Origin: Lactobacillus taiwanensis DSM 21401
GTDB taxonomy: Bacteria; Bacillota; Bacilli; Lactobacillales; Lactobacillaceae
Reading direction: 5' to 3'
Assembly (NCBI RefSeq): GCF_001436695.1
Contig: NZ_AYZG01000011.1
Coordinates: 17,504-81,503, forward strand
DNA: 64,000 bases
Shown here one piece after another: positions 53,294 through 62,219 of this stretch. The notes under the pieces were generated by a model that made no database searches, was not told where the DNA came from, and saw only the letters and a program-made list of their open reading frames with translations. Within the stretch, counting starts at the first letter, position 1. Each line of letters starts with the position of its first letter. The translations under genes were made by a program, and so were the position numbers.

Positions 53294-54700
53294 ATGGTAA
53301 AAAAAGGCTATCGTGTGGAAAATGATACATTAGGTCCAGTAGAGATTCCTGAGAAGGCATTATGGGGGCCGCAAACTCAAAGAAGTAAAGATAACTTCCA
53401 TACAGGTGCATTAATGCCAATTGGAATTATTCGAGCACTTCTTCAGATAAAACTTGCAGCAGCTCAAGCTAATATTGAGGCTGGAACTGAAACAGAAGAA
53501 AAAGGGCGAGCAATTATCGAAGCAATTCATCAATTACTTGATTTAAATAACGATGAATTGCAACCTTATTTTCCACTTCATGTGTATCAAACAGGTTCAG
53601 GTACTCAAACTAATATGAACGTAAATGAGGTGGTGGCTAATTTAGCTAATAAAAACCATCCTGGCTTAAATATATTGCCCAATGATGATGTAAATATGGG
53701 GCAATCTTCAAATGATACATTTCCAACTGCAATGAATTTAGTTGCAACTCAAGCTTTAGATGATTTAAAGCCATCTATTAAACACTTAATTAAGGAATTA
53801 AAAGTTAAGCGAGATGAGTACTGGACGACAGTTAAAGTGGGAAGAACACATTTAGAAGATGCGGTACCATTAACTTTTGGTCAAGAGATATCTGGTTATA
53901 TTTCTGCTCTTAATCATGATTTATCTTACATTAATGAATTAGAAAAAACCTTGTATGAATTACCAATTGGAGGAACTGCAGTTGGTACAGGTCTTAATGC
54001 TGCTCCTGGGATGGCTGAAGATATTGCTGAACGCTTATCAAGGAAATATGGTCATCAATTTGATGTTAAGACAAATAAATTCTTTGGCTTGGCAAATCAC
54101 TCCGGTTTAAATGTAGTTCATGGGGCTTTAAAAGCTTTAGCAGCTGACATGTTCAAGATTGCTCAAGATATTCGTTTTTTAGGTTCGGGCCCAAGGGCTG
54201 GTTTAGGTGAACTTAACTTACCAGCAAATGAGCCTGGCTCTTCTATCATGCCAGGTAAGGTTAACCCAACTCAAGCCGAAGCAGTTACAATGGCATGTGT
54301 AAGAGTTTTTGGTAATGACACTACAATCACTATGGCTGCATCCCAAGGTAATTTGGAAATGAATGTCTTTAAACCTGTTATGATTGCTGCCTTTTTAGAG
54401 TCCGCAAATGTTTTATCAGGAACTATTTCTGGATTTGCTGACAAGATGATTCATGGTATGACTGTCAATAAAGAAAGAATGGCTAAAGATGTGACTGATT
54501 CTTTGATGACAGTTACTGCACTTTCACCACATATTGGTTACCATGAAGCAGCTACAATTGCTCAAACTGCTGCTAAAAATAATACAACTTTGCGTACAGC
54601 AGCTTTAAAGAGTGGAGTAGTAACTAAAGAGCAATATGATAAGTGGATGAAGCCAATTACCATGACGAATGCAATGAATACTGAGCCAATTGATGATTAA
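53294..54700 (+). CDS. fumC: Fumarate hydratase, class II
   Basis: Iron-independent fumarase converting malate and fumarate. The 468-aa protein has the superfamily signature GSSIMPGKVNP (about 322), TGSGTQTNMNVNEV and VGRTHLEDAVPLTF. The RBS GGAGG lies before ATG, and a TATAAT at 53258 may be its promoter. Followed after 14 bp by a fumarate reductase flavoprotein and then a malate-type dehydrogenase, so it likely runs in the malate-to-fumarate direction. Confidence 0.95.
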   Translation: MVKKGYRVENDTLGPVEIPEKALWGPQTQRSKDNFHTGALMPIGIIRALLQIKLAAAQANIEAGTETEEKGRAIIEAIHQLLDLNNDELQPYFPLHVYQTGSGTQTNMNVNEVVANLANKNHPGLNILPNDDVNMGQSSNDTFPTAMNLVATQALDDLKPSIKHLIKELKVKRDEYWTTVKVGRTHLEDAVPLTFGQEISGYISALNHDLSYINELEKTLYELPIGGTAVGTGLNAAPGMAEDIAERLSRKYGHQFDVKTNKFFGLANHSGLNVVHGALKALAADMFKIAQDIRFLGSGPRAGLGELNLPANEPGSSIMPGKVNPTQAEAVTMACVRVFGNDTTITMAASQGNLEMNVFKPVMIAAFLESANVLSGTISGFADKMIHGMTVNKERMAKDVTDSLMTVTALSPHIGYHEAATIAQTAAKNNTTLRTAALKSGVVTKEQYDKWMKPITMTNAMNTEPIDD

Positions 54701-54714
54701 AAGAGGGATAAACA

Positions 54715-56088
54715 ATGGCATATAAATTTCCAACGCAAACATTAGATAACCTAAAAAAAGATTACGATGCAATTATTGTAGGTAGTGGTGGTACAGGATT
54801 AGCTGCTGCTATCCAAGCACAACAATATGGCCTAAATGTTGCAATTCTTGAAAAAAATAATTTCCTAGGTGGCAATACTATGCGTGCAAGCTCAGGAATG
54901 AATGCCGCTGAAAGTATTGTTCAAGCTCGTTTAGGTGTAAATGACAGTATGCAAAAATTTTACGATGAAACATTAAAGGGTGGCGGCTATATGAATGACC
55001 GTAAAATGCTTCATTATTTTGTAGAACATGCGCCTTTAGCAATTGCTTGGCTTGAAGATCTAGGTATTAAAGTAGATGATTTAACTATTACTGGTGGAAT
55101 GTCTAAGAAGCGTACGCACCGACCATCATCAATGGCACCAATTGGGGCATTTTTAGTTAATAACTTACTTAAAATTGCTGATGAGAAAAATATTCCAATT
55201 TTTACTGGTGCTAAAGTTACTGAATTGTTGCAAGATGCAGATAAAAAAATTAACGGTGTAGAAATTAATAATGATCTTAAAGTAAATGCAAAAGCTGTTT
55301 TACTTGCTACGGGTGGTTTTGGAGCCTCAAAGGATTTAATTGCTAAATATCGGCCAGATTTGCGTGATTATAAGACAACTAATCAAGCTGGTGCGACTGG
55401 AGATGGCTTAAAATTAGCTGATAAGGTAGGAGCTCAATTAGAACAGTTAGAATTAGTTCAGGTTCACCCAACTGTTCAACAAGATACGGACCATGCTTAT
55501 TTAATTGGAGAAGCAGTCCGCGGGGAAGGAGCCATTCTGGTTGATCATCAAGGTAAAAGATTTGTTAATGAGTTAAATACTAGAAAAATTGTATCAAATG
55601 CGATAACTAATACACCTGAACATTCTGCATTTTTGATTTTTGATCAAGGAGTAAGAGATCGAGTAAAAGCGATTGAATTTTATGATTCAATTCATCTAGT
55701 GGTTCATGGAAATACTATTGAAGAGCTAGCTGAAAGCATTAATGTACCTGGGGCTACTCTTGAACAAACTCTCAATACGTGGAATCAAGCTGTTGAAAAG
55801 CATGATGATACAGAGTTTAACCGTACTACTGGGATGGGTAGCTTAGATCATGCACCATATTACGCTATTCACATTGCTCCAGCTATTCACTATACAATGG
55901 GCGGCATTCATATTGCTCCGGATACAAGAGTATATGACACGAATGGTAATTTTATTCATGGTTTATATGCTGCTGGTGAAGTTAGTGGAGGATTACACGG
56001 AAACAATAGAATTGGTGGTAATTCTATTGCTGAAACAATTATTTTTGGCCGTGAAGCAGGAAAAGCAATGGCAAATTTAATTAAATAA
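54715..56088 (+). CDS. Soluble fumarate reductase flavoprotein subunit (flavocytochrome c-like)
   Basis: 457-aa FAD protein of the fumarate reductase/succinate dehydrogenase flavoprotein superfamily. FAD-binding GSGGTGLAAAIQAQQYG (about 23-39), substrate/active-site region with LVQVHPT, GEAVRGEGAILVD, and HGNNRIGGNSIAETIIFG near the C-terminus. It lacks the N-terminal haem or FMN-binding domains of longer homologues, so electrons must come from another protein or a free flavin. Coupled with fumC and upstream of the mdh-like gene. Confidence 0.9.
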   Translation: MAYKFPTQTLDNLKKDYDAIIVGSGGTGLAAAIQAQQYGLNVAILEKNNFLGGNTMRASSGMNAAESIVQARLGVNDSMQKFYDETLKGGGYMNDRKMLHYFVEHAPLAIAWLEDLGIKVDDLTITGGMSKKRTHRPSSMAPIGAFLVNNLLKIADEKNIPIFTGAKVTELLQDADKKINGVEINNDLKVNAKAVLLATGGFGASKDLIAKYRPDLRDYKTTNQAGATGDGLKLADKVGAQLEQLELVQVHPTVQQDTDHAYLIGEAVRGEGAILVDHQGKRFVNELNTRKIVSNAITNTPEHSAFLIFDQGVRDRVKAIEFYDSIHLVVHGNTIEELAESINVPGATLEQTLNTWNQAVEKHDDTEFNRTTGMGSLDHAPYYAIHIAPAIHYTMGGIHIAPDTRVYDTNGNFIHGLYAAGEVSGGLHGNNRIGGNSIAETIIFGREAGKAMANLIK

Positions 56089-56166
56089 GACGTTTTCAAT
56101 AGAAGGGCAGCTTGTGTACACTTAAATTGTAGAAGTTAAGTTTTCATTTTAAAGGAGTATATAAAA

Positions 56167-57093
56167 ATGAGTCGTAGAAAAGTATTTTTAGTTGGTGACG
56201 GCCGTGTAGGTTCAACTTTTGCAAATGACTTATTGCAAAACGTTAAAATTGATGAACTAGTAATTTGTGATGTAGTTAAGAAAATCACTGAAGGGGATGC
56301 TTTAGATCTAGAAGATCTCGCACCATTTGTTGGCCAATGTACTGTTAAGAGTGGCGACTATGGCGACGCTAAAGATGCAGATATTGCTGTAATTACTGCA
56401 GGTGCTGCAAGGAAGCCCGGAATGACGAGACTAGATTTAGTAAACACTAATGTTAAAATCTTGAAGTCAATTGTAAAGCCAATTGTTAAATCTGGGTTTA
56501 ATGGCATCTTTGTTGTTTCTGCTAATCCAGTAGATATTTTGACTACTTTGACTCAAAAGTTAACTGGTTTTCCTAAGAATAAAGTTATTGGAACAGGAAC
56601 ATCTCTTGATACTGCACGTTTGCGTGTTGCTTTATCACATAAGACGGGAGTTAATGTAGACCACATTGATGCTTACGTTCTAGGTGAACACGGGGATACT
56701 TCTTTTGAAAACTTTGATGAAGCGATTATTGATCATAAACCGCTTCGTTCATATAAAGAATTAGATGAGCAGACTTTAGTAGATTTGGAAACTGATGTCC
56801 GTAAAAAGGGTGGAAGGATTATTGCTAATAAAGGTGCAACTTTCTACGGTGTTGCAATGTGCTTAACCCAAATTTGTAAATCGATTTTAGAGAATAAGGC
56901 TCAAGTTTTACCACTTTCAGCTCCAATGAATGGTGAGTATGGTATCCATGATCTTTACTTAGGAAGTCCAGCTGTAATTACTGCTAATGGAATTAGTGAT
57001 GTAATTGAACTTCATTTGTCCGATGATGAAGAGAAAAAAATGACTTATTCAGCAACGAAGATGAAAGAAGTTGTTGATAGAATCGAATTATAG
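56167..57093 (+). CDS. mdh: Malate/lactate dehydrogenase family, malate-type specificity residue
   Basis: 308-aa NAD-dependent 2-hydroxyacid dehydrogenase: Rossmann GDGRVGSTF, catalytic GEHGDTS. The specificity-loop residue is Arg82 in ITAGAARKPGMTRLDLV. LDHs have Gln here (AGAxQKPGETR), while malate dehydrogenases have Arg with Met after PG. Both features are of the malate type, although such genes are often labelled L-lactate dehydrogenase. Third in line after fumC and the fumarate reductase. I infer oxaloacetate to malate. Confidence 0.8.
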   Translation: MSRRKVFLVGDGRVGSTFANDLLQNVKIDELVICDVVKKITEGDALDLEDLAPFVGQCTVKSGDYGDAKDADIAVITAGAARKPGMTRLDLVNTNVKILKSIVKPIVKSGFNGIFVVSANPVDILTTLTQKLTGFPKNKVIGTGTSLDTARLRVALSHKTGVNVDHIDAYVLGEHGDTSFENFDEAIIDHKPLRSYKELDEQTLVDLETDVRKKGGRIIANKGATFYGVAMCLTQICKSILENKAQVLPLSAPMNGEYGIHDLYLGSPAVITANGISDVIELHLSDDEEKKMTYSATKMKEVVDRIEL

Positions 57094-57113
57094 TCAATAT
57101 TTTTAATAAAATT

Positions 57114-57154
57114 AAAACGTCTCGTACTTAAGTTAAGAGTGCAAGACGTTTTTT
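57114..57154 (+). terminator. Terminator after the mdh-like gene
   Basis: AAAACGTCT pairs with AGACGTTTT around a loop that itself contains CGTACTTAA / TTAAGAGTG-type pairing; T4 follows. Confidence 0.8.
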
Positions 57155-57157
57155 CTG

Positions 57158-57166
57158 TGATAAAAT
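57158..57166 (+). promoter_or_regulatory. Extended -10 promoter of the ThrE-type gene
   Basis: TG-A-TAAAAT. Start near 57173, which supports the later start codon at 57203 over 57176. Confidence 0.5.
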
Positions 57167-57202
57167 TTTAAAGGTATGATATTTAATCGAAGTTTGGGGA
57201 CT

Positions 57203-58585
57203 ATGAAAGTGAAAAATAAAGAAATTCAAAATGAACGTGTAAATCAACTACACCACCAGCATACTTTGTCGCATCATCATCATATGCGAATTCGCTGGCA
57301 AGAATTTTTTACTAGTGATAATATTACGCCAGCTAAAAATGCTACTTTAGCTGAACGCTCAGTAATTGTAGGTCATATTGGAATGATGTTATTGTCTTAT
57401 GGGACCGGAGCTTGGCGAGTAAGATCGGCTATGAATACAATTGCTCGGTGTCTAGATATGACTTGTAGTACTGATATTGGACTAGTTTCAATTGAATATA
57501 CGTGTGTCGATGCAGATGGTAAAAGTTATACTCAGGCCTTGAGTTTGCCATCAACAGGAGTTAATACAAATAAGCTAGATCGAATGGAAAATTTTGTTAA
57601 TCAGTTTAAAAAAGATGATGGAAACTGGACAATTGGTCAAATTCATAATCGTTTAGAAGAAATTTCTACTATGAAGTCACAATATGAACCTTGGCAAGTT
57701 GGTTTAGCAGCTGGACTTGCATGTGGCGGATTTATTTTTTTACTTGGTGGGGGGATTTTTGAAGTTATTTGTGCTTTTTTAGGAGCTGCTTGTGGTAACT
57801 ACGTTCGCCGAAAAATGGCCGATCGACATCTTACTATATTGGCTAATATTACAGTGTCAGTTGCTATTGCGTGTCTTGTATATGTAGCTAGTTTCTATTT
57901 AATTAGATTATTTTATCCAGTAAGTCTACATCATTTAGATGGATATATTGGTGCAATGTTGTTCGTGATTCCTGGTTTTCCATTTATTACCTCTGGACTA
58001 GATATTTCTAAACTTGATATGCGGTCGGGACTTGAACGAATGGCTTACGCAATAATGATTATTGTGGTCGCAACTGCAGTTGGCTGGGTAATGGCTTTGC
58101 TTTTAAACTTACATCCACAGAATTTTGAAAACTTAGGATTAACCCCAGTAGTTTTGACTTTATTAAGATTACTAGCTAGCTTTTGCGGTGTATTCGGCTT
58201 CTCAATTATGTTTAACTCTAAAATCTCAATGGCAACTATTGCTGGCATTTCTGGAGCCATAGCCAATACTTTACGTTTAAGTTTAGTGGATTGGTCAAAC
58301 GTTCCACCAGCAGTTGCTGCGTTTATTGGAGCTTTTGTTGCTGGGATGTTAGCATCAATTATTAGACGTAAAATTGGTTTTCCAAGAATTGCAATTACTG
58401 TTCCTTCAATAGTTATCATGGTTCCGGGACTTTATATGTATCGAGCAATGTTTAACTTAGGATTAACCTCATTAAATGCAGGTGCACTATGGATGGTACA
58501 AGCTTTAATGATTGTCATTTGCTTACCATTGGGACTTATTGCAGCACGTATTTTAATGGACAAAGATTGGCGTCATGCAGGATAA
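57203..58585 (+). CDS. Threonine/serine exporter family protein (ThrE-like)
   Basis: Membrane protein of 460 aa from ATG 57203, a few bases after GGGGA; an upstream ATG at 57176 sits at the predicted transcription start. N-terminal soluble domain (about 40-170, with the ThrE_2-like SYGTGAWRVRSAMNTIARCL) followed by ten membrane helices in two fused halves. Corynebacterial ThrE exports threonine and serine; the substrate here is not proven. The His-rich stretch HHQHTLSHHHHMR near the N-terminus is unusual and could bind metal. Confidence 0.85.
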   Translation: MKVKNKEIQNERVNQLHHQHTLSHHHHMRIRWQEFFTSDNITPAKNATLAERSVIVGHIGMMLLSYGTGAWRVRSAMNTIARCLDMTCSTDIGLVSIEYTCVDADGKSYTQALSLPSTGVNTNKLDRMENFVNQFKKDDGNWTIGQIHNRLEEISTMKSQYEPWQVGLAAGLACGGFIFLLGGGIFEVICAFLGAACGNYVRRKMADRHLTILANITVSVAIACLVYVASFYLIRLFYPVSLHHLDGYIGAMLFVIPGFPFITSGLDISKLDMRSGLERMAYAIMIIVVATAVGWVMALLLNLHPQNFENLGLTPVVLTLLRLLASFCGVFGFSIMFNSKISMATIAGISGAIANTLRLSLVDWSNVPPAVAAFIGAFVAGMLASIIRRKIGFPRIAITVPSIVIMVPGLYMYRAMFNLGLTSLNAGALWMVQALMIVICLPLGLIAARILMDKDWRHAG

Positions 58586-58595
58586 AATTTCACAA

Positions 58596-58632
58596 AAAGT
58601 TGTCATAGAATTTAAACTATGGCAACTTTTTT
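58596..58632 (+). terminator. Terminator after the ThrE-type gene
   Basis: AAAGTTGTCATAG / CTATGGCAACTTT, 13 bp with one G-T, eight-base loop, then further T. Confidence 0.88.
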
Positions 58633-58682
58633 CGTATAATTAATAGAACAATAGAATAGAAAATAAAGAATGAGTGACGATT

Positions 58683-59699
58683 ATGCAAAAGAAAATTTTA
58701 TTGCTTTCTACTGGAGGCACAATTGCTTCTGTTATGTCAGATGCAGGTTTAGTTCCTAAGGAATCTGGAGAACAATTAATTAATATGTTGGGTGAGTTAC
58801 CGTATGATATTACGGTCGAAGATATTTTACAGTTAGATTCTTCAAATATTCAACCAGAGGAATGGAAACTGATTGCAGAAAAAATTTATGAAAATCGAAA
58901 TAAATATGATGGAATCGTAGTTTCGCATGGAACGGACACTATGTCTTACACTGCTTCAATGTTAGCTTTTATGCTGCAAAATATTAATATTCCTGTTGTT
59001 TTAACTGGAAGTCAGGTGCCAATTAATGTTGTCTTAAGTGATGCACCAGATAATTTAAAATTGGCTTTTGCAGCAGCAGCTAGTTGTCATCCAAATATTT
59101 ACTTAGCTTTTAATCAAAAAGTAATGCTTGGATGTAGAAGCGTTAAAGTCAGAACTATTAACTTTGATGCATTTGAAAGTGTAAATGTACCTCCAGTTGC
59201 GCGAGTAACATCTGATGGGTTAGTTTTTTCTGAACAAAACTTACCTAAAAATACTGGAGAAACTGTTTTAAATACCGAGATTAATCCACATGTTTCTTTA
59301 GTTAAACTTTTCCCGGGTTTTGATCCTAATTTGTTGTTTGCGATGGTTGATAGTGGCTGTCAGGGAATTGTAATTGAAGCTTATGGTCTAGGCGGTATGA
59401 ATTATATTAGAAGAAATATGGTAGCAGCTGTTGGAAAATTAATTCGAAAAGGTATTCCAATTATCGCTACTAGTCAATGTTTGTATGAACGCAGTGATCT
59501 TACTAAGTATGAAGTTGGCCGAGAAGCATTACTTGAAGGTGCAATTAGTGCTCGAGATATGACTTCAGAAAGTGCAATTACCAAGTTAATGTGGGGTCTT
59601 GGGCAAGGCTGGAATGTTCATGAAATTTCTGAATTTTTTAATACTGATGTTGCTGGCGAGGTCACTATTGAAAAAGATGATAACTTACATGTAGATTAA
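58683..59699 (+). CDS. ansA: L-asparaginase, type I-like
   Basis: 338-aa cytoplasmic asparagine amidohydrolase. The first Thr is in LLLSTGGTIAS, the second catalytic segment is VVSHGTDTMSYTASMLAFML (about 84-103), and GSQVPI follows. ATG at 58683 is preferred over GTG at 58674, though the RBS is poor (AAAGAATGAGTG). No signal peptide. TATAAT at 58635 may be its promoter. The P-type ATPase begins 14 bp downstream. Confidence 0.9.
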   Translation: MQKKILLLSTGGTIASVMSDAGLVPKESGEQLINMLGELPYDITVEDILQLDSSNIQPEEWKLIAEKIYENRNKYDGIVVSHGTDTMSYTASMLAFMLQNINIPVVLTGSQVPINVVLSDAPDNLKLAFAAAASCHPNIYLAFNQKVMLGCRSVKVRTINFDAFESVNVPPVARVTSDGLVFSEQNLPKNTGETVLNTEINPHVSLVKLFPGFDPNLLFAMVDSGCQGIVIEAYGLGGMNYIRRNMVAAVGKLIRKGIPIIATSQCLYERSDLTKYEVGREALLEGAISARDMTSESAITKLMWGLGQGWNVHEISEFFNTDVAGEVTIEKDDNLHVD

Positions 59700-59713
59700 T
59701 TTTTAAGGATAGA

Positions 59714-62140
59714 ATGAAAGAAAAGTTTAAACGACCAATTGGCTTAACGACTACTGAAGTTGAGCAAAGAATTAAAGAAGGAAAAGTTAACCGTGCAGTT
59801 AACGATCAAGCTAAAACTACATGGCAGATTATTAAAGAAAATACCTTTACTTACTTTAACTTGATCTTTTTGGTATTAGCTGTTCTTTTAGTTGTAGTTG
59901 GTGAATACAAAGATTTAACTTTTTTACCAGTAATTATAGCTAATATGATAATCGGAATTGTTCAAGAATTACGAGCAAAAAGTGTTTTAGATAAATTAAA
60001 CGTGATGAATACAACTAAAATTGCTGTAATTCGTGATCAAGAGGAAAAAGTTATTCCAATTGAAGATTTAGTGTTGGGAGATGTAATTGTACTTCAAACA
60101 GGAGATCAAATTCCAGCCGATGGACAAGTTATCTCAGGTACATTGAGAGTTAATGAGGCATTGTTAACTGGGGAAGCGGATGAAATAGAAAAAGACGTTG
60201 GCTCAGCCCTCATGTCTGGAAGTTTTGTAGTAGCGGGCAAAGCATATGCACGTCTTGAAAAAGTGGGTAAAAATTCTTATGTTTCTAAACTAACCTTAGA
60301 AGCGAAAGCGATGAATTCAAAAGAAGGTTCCGAAATGGTTCGCTCAATTAATAAATTAATTAAGTGGGTAGGAATCATTATTATTCCTTGCGGGATTGCT
60401 CTATTCATTGTTGCTCGATATGTAAATCATCTAACTTTACCCGAAAGTATTGTATCAATGGAAGCAGCAGTAATTGGAATGATTCCGGAGGGCTTATATT
60501 TATTAACTACCATTGCTCTGGCTTTAGCTGCAATGCGCTTAGCACGTTCACAAGTGATGCTTCATGATATGAAGAGCGTAGAAACATTGGCCCGGGTTAA
60601 CGTCTTATGTGTTGATAAGACTGGAACCATTACTGAACCTAAAATGGAAGTTGAAAAAACTGTTCCTGTTAGTACAAGCAAGGAAAGCTTGACGAAAGAA
60701 ATTTCTATTTTTGCTCAAAATATGCCACATGATAATGCCACTATTAAAGCGGTAGCAAAAGCTTTTAATCAAAAATTTAATGTTCAGGCTACGCAAATTA
60801 TTCCTTTTACTTCAGTAAACAAATATAGTGGTGCAGTTGTTAACGGTAATACTTTACTCATGGGAGCACCAGAATTTGTACTACGAGATCAATTTGAAGC
60901 ATACGAAAAAGAAATAAATCAATATACGAGTCAGGGATACCGTGTTTTAGCATTTGCCAAATATCCAGAAGTCTTAAAGGATGAAAAGCAGAAACTCTCT
61001 AAAGAAGTTGAGTTGCTCGGTTATATTTTGATCTCTAATCCAATTCGAAAGGAAGCAAAGAGTACTTTTGAATATTTTGATCGTCAAGGTGTAAATATTA
61101 AAGTAATCTCTGGCGATAATCCCTTAACTGTAGCACGCGTTGCTAAGCAAGCTGGTATTCGAGATGCAAATAAATTAATTGATGCGACTGAAATTGGTGA
61201 AGGTGACTACGGAGAAGTTGTTAGAAAATACAATGTCTTCGGCCGCGTAAAACCTGATCAAAAGAAAAAGTTAATTAAGGCACTTCAAAAAAATGGTAAT
61301 ACAGTTGCTATGACTGGGGATGGTGTCAATGATATTTTAGCAATGAAAACTGCAGATTGTTCTATTGCCATGGCCTCTGGAAATAGTGCCGCTGTTCAGG
61401 CATCTCAGGTTGTTTTATTAGATTCTGACTTTGCTAGAATGCCTAAAGTTGTAGATGAGGGTAGAAAAGTAGTTAATAATATTGAAAGATCAGCTAGTTT
61501 ATTCTTAGTTAAAAATATCTTTTCTTTCTTAATGGCAATCTTTTCTTTAGTTTTTGCAATGTCTTATCCATTAAGACCAGCACAAATTGCTTTGATTTCT
61601 GCATTTACGATAGGTCTGCCTTCATTCTTACTGGCTCTTGAAAATAATTACAATCGTATTCGTGGAAAATTTATACCTAATGTGTTATCTAGAGCGATTC
61701 CAGGTGGAATTACAGATATGTTAGCTGTTTCTATTCTAGTGGTTGCAGATATTGTGCTAGCTCTGGGACGACAAGAAGTAGCCACTACGGCTACAATGTT
61801 ATTAGTAGCAGTGGGTATGATGGTTTTATACCATATTTCAAGACCTTTAAATAAATTTAGATGGACCGTACTAGGTAGTTCTTTCTTAGCACTAGTTCTG
61901 TCTATAATTTTCTTCCATAATTTATTTGCTCTTTCCCGTATTTCAGCGACTGCTGTTTTCTTATTATTGGTTTTATTTTTTGCAGAAATTACAGTATTTA
62001 GATTATTAAGCAAGTTTGCGGATGGTGTAAGAGAAGTATTAGTAGTTTATGATCAAAAGGGAAAAGATTTGACTCTAAATGATATTAAACAGGCATATCG
62101 CAAGGGAAGAAATATGGTTAATGCACCAACAAAAGAGTAA
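59714..62140 (+). CDS. Cation-translocating P-type ATPase (CtpE-like)
   Basis: 808-aa membrane pump. Actuator LLTGEADEIEKD (TGEA in place of the usual TGES), ion-site helix MIPEGLYLLTTIALALA, phosphorylation site CVDKTGTITEPK (about 297), ISGDNPLTVARVAKQAG and MTGDGVNDILAMKTADCSIAM; ten predicted helices. PEGL in helix 4 is the mark of the P2-like CtpE/YfgQ branch, for which calcium transport has been proposed. Divalent cation specificity is inferred only. RBS AAGGATAG. Confidence 0.85.
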   Translation: MKEKFKRPIGLTTTEVEQRIKEGKVNRAVNDQAKTTWQIIKENTFTYFNLIFLVLAVLLVVVGEYKDLTFLPVIIANMIIGIVQELRAKSVLDKLNVMNTTKIAVIRDQEEKVIPIEDLVLGDVIVLQTGDQIPADGQVISGTLRVNEALLTGEADEIEKDVGSALMSGSFVVAGKAYARLEKVGKNSYVSKLTLEAKAMNSKEGSEMVRSINKLIKWVGIIIIPCGIALFIVARYVNHLTLPESIVSMEAAVIGMIPEGLYLLTTIALALAAMRLARSQVMLHDMKSVETLARVNVLCVDKTGTITEPKMEVEKTVPVSTSKESLTKEISIFAQNMPHDNATIKAVAKAFNQKFNVQATQIIPFTSVNKYSGAVVNGNTLLMGAPEFVLRDQFEAYEKEINQYTSQGYRVLAFAKYPEVLKDEKQKLSKEVELLGYILISNPIRKEAKSTFEYFDRQGVNIKVISGDNPLTVARVAKQAGIRDANKLIDATEIGEGDYGEVVRKYNVFGRVKPDQKKKLIKALQKNGNTVAMTGDGVNDILAMKTADCSIAMASGNSAAVQASQVVLLDSDFARMPKVVDEGRKVVNNIERSASLFLVKNIFSFLMAIFSLVFAMSYPLRPAQIALISAFTIGLPSFLLALENNYNRIRGKFIPNVLSRAIPGGITDMLAVSILVVADIVLALGRQEVATTATMLLVAVGMMVLYHISRPLNKFRWTVLGSSFLALVLSIIFFHNLFALSRISATAVFLLLVLFFAEITVFRLLSKFADGVREVLVVYDQKGKDLTLNDIKQAYRKGRNMVNAPTKE

Positions 62141-62219
62141 ATTGTTAAATAAGCATAATTTTTTATTGTTTGTAATGATACAATTAGAAAGTTAAGTAAA
62201 TACTTATTCGAGGTAGAAA

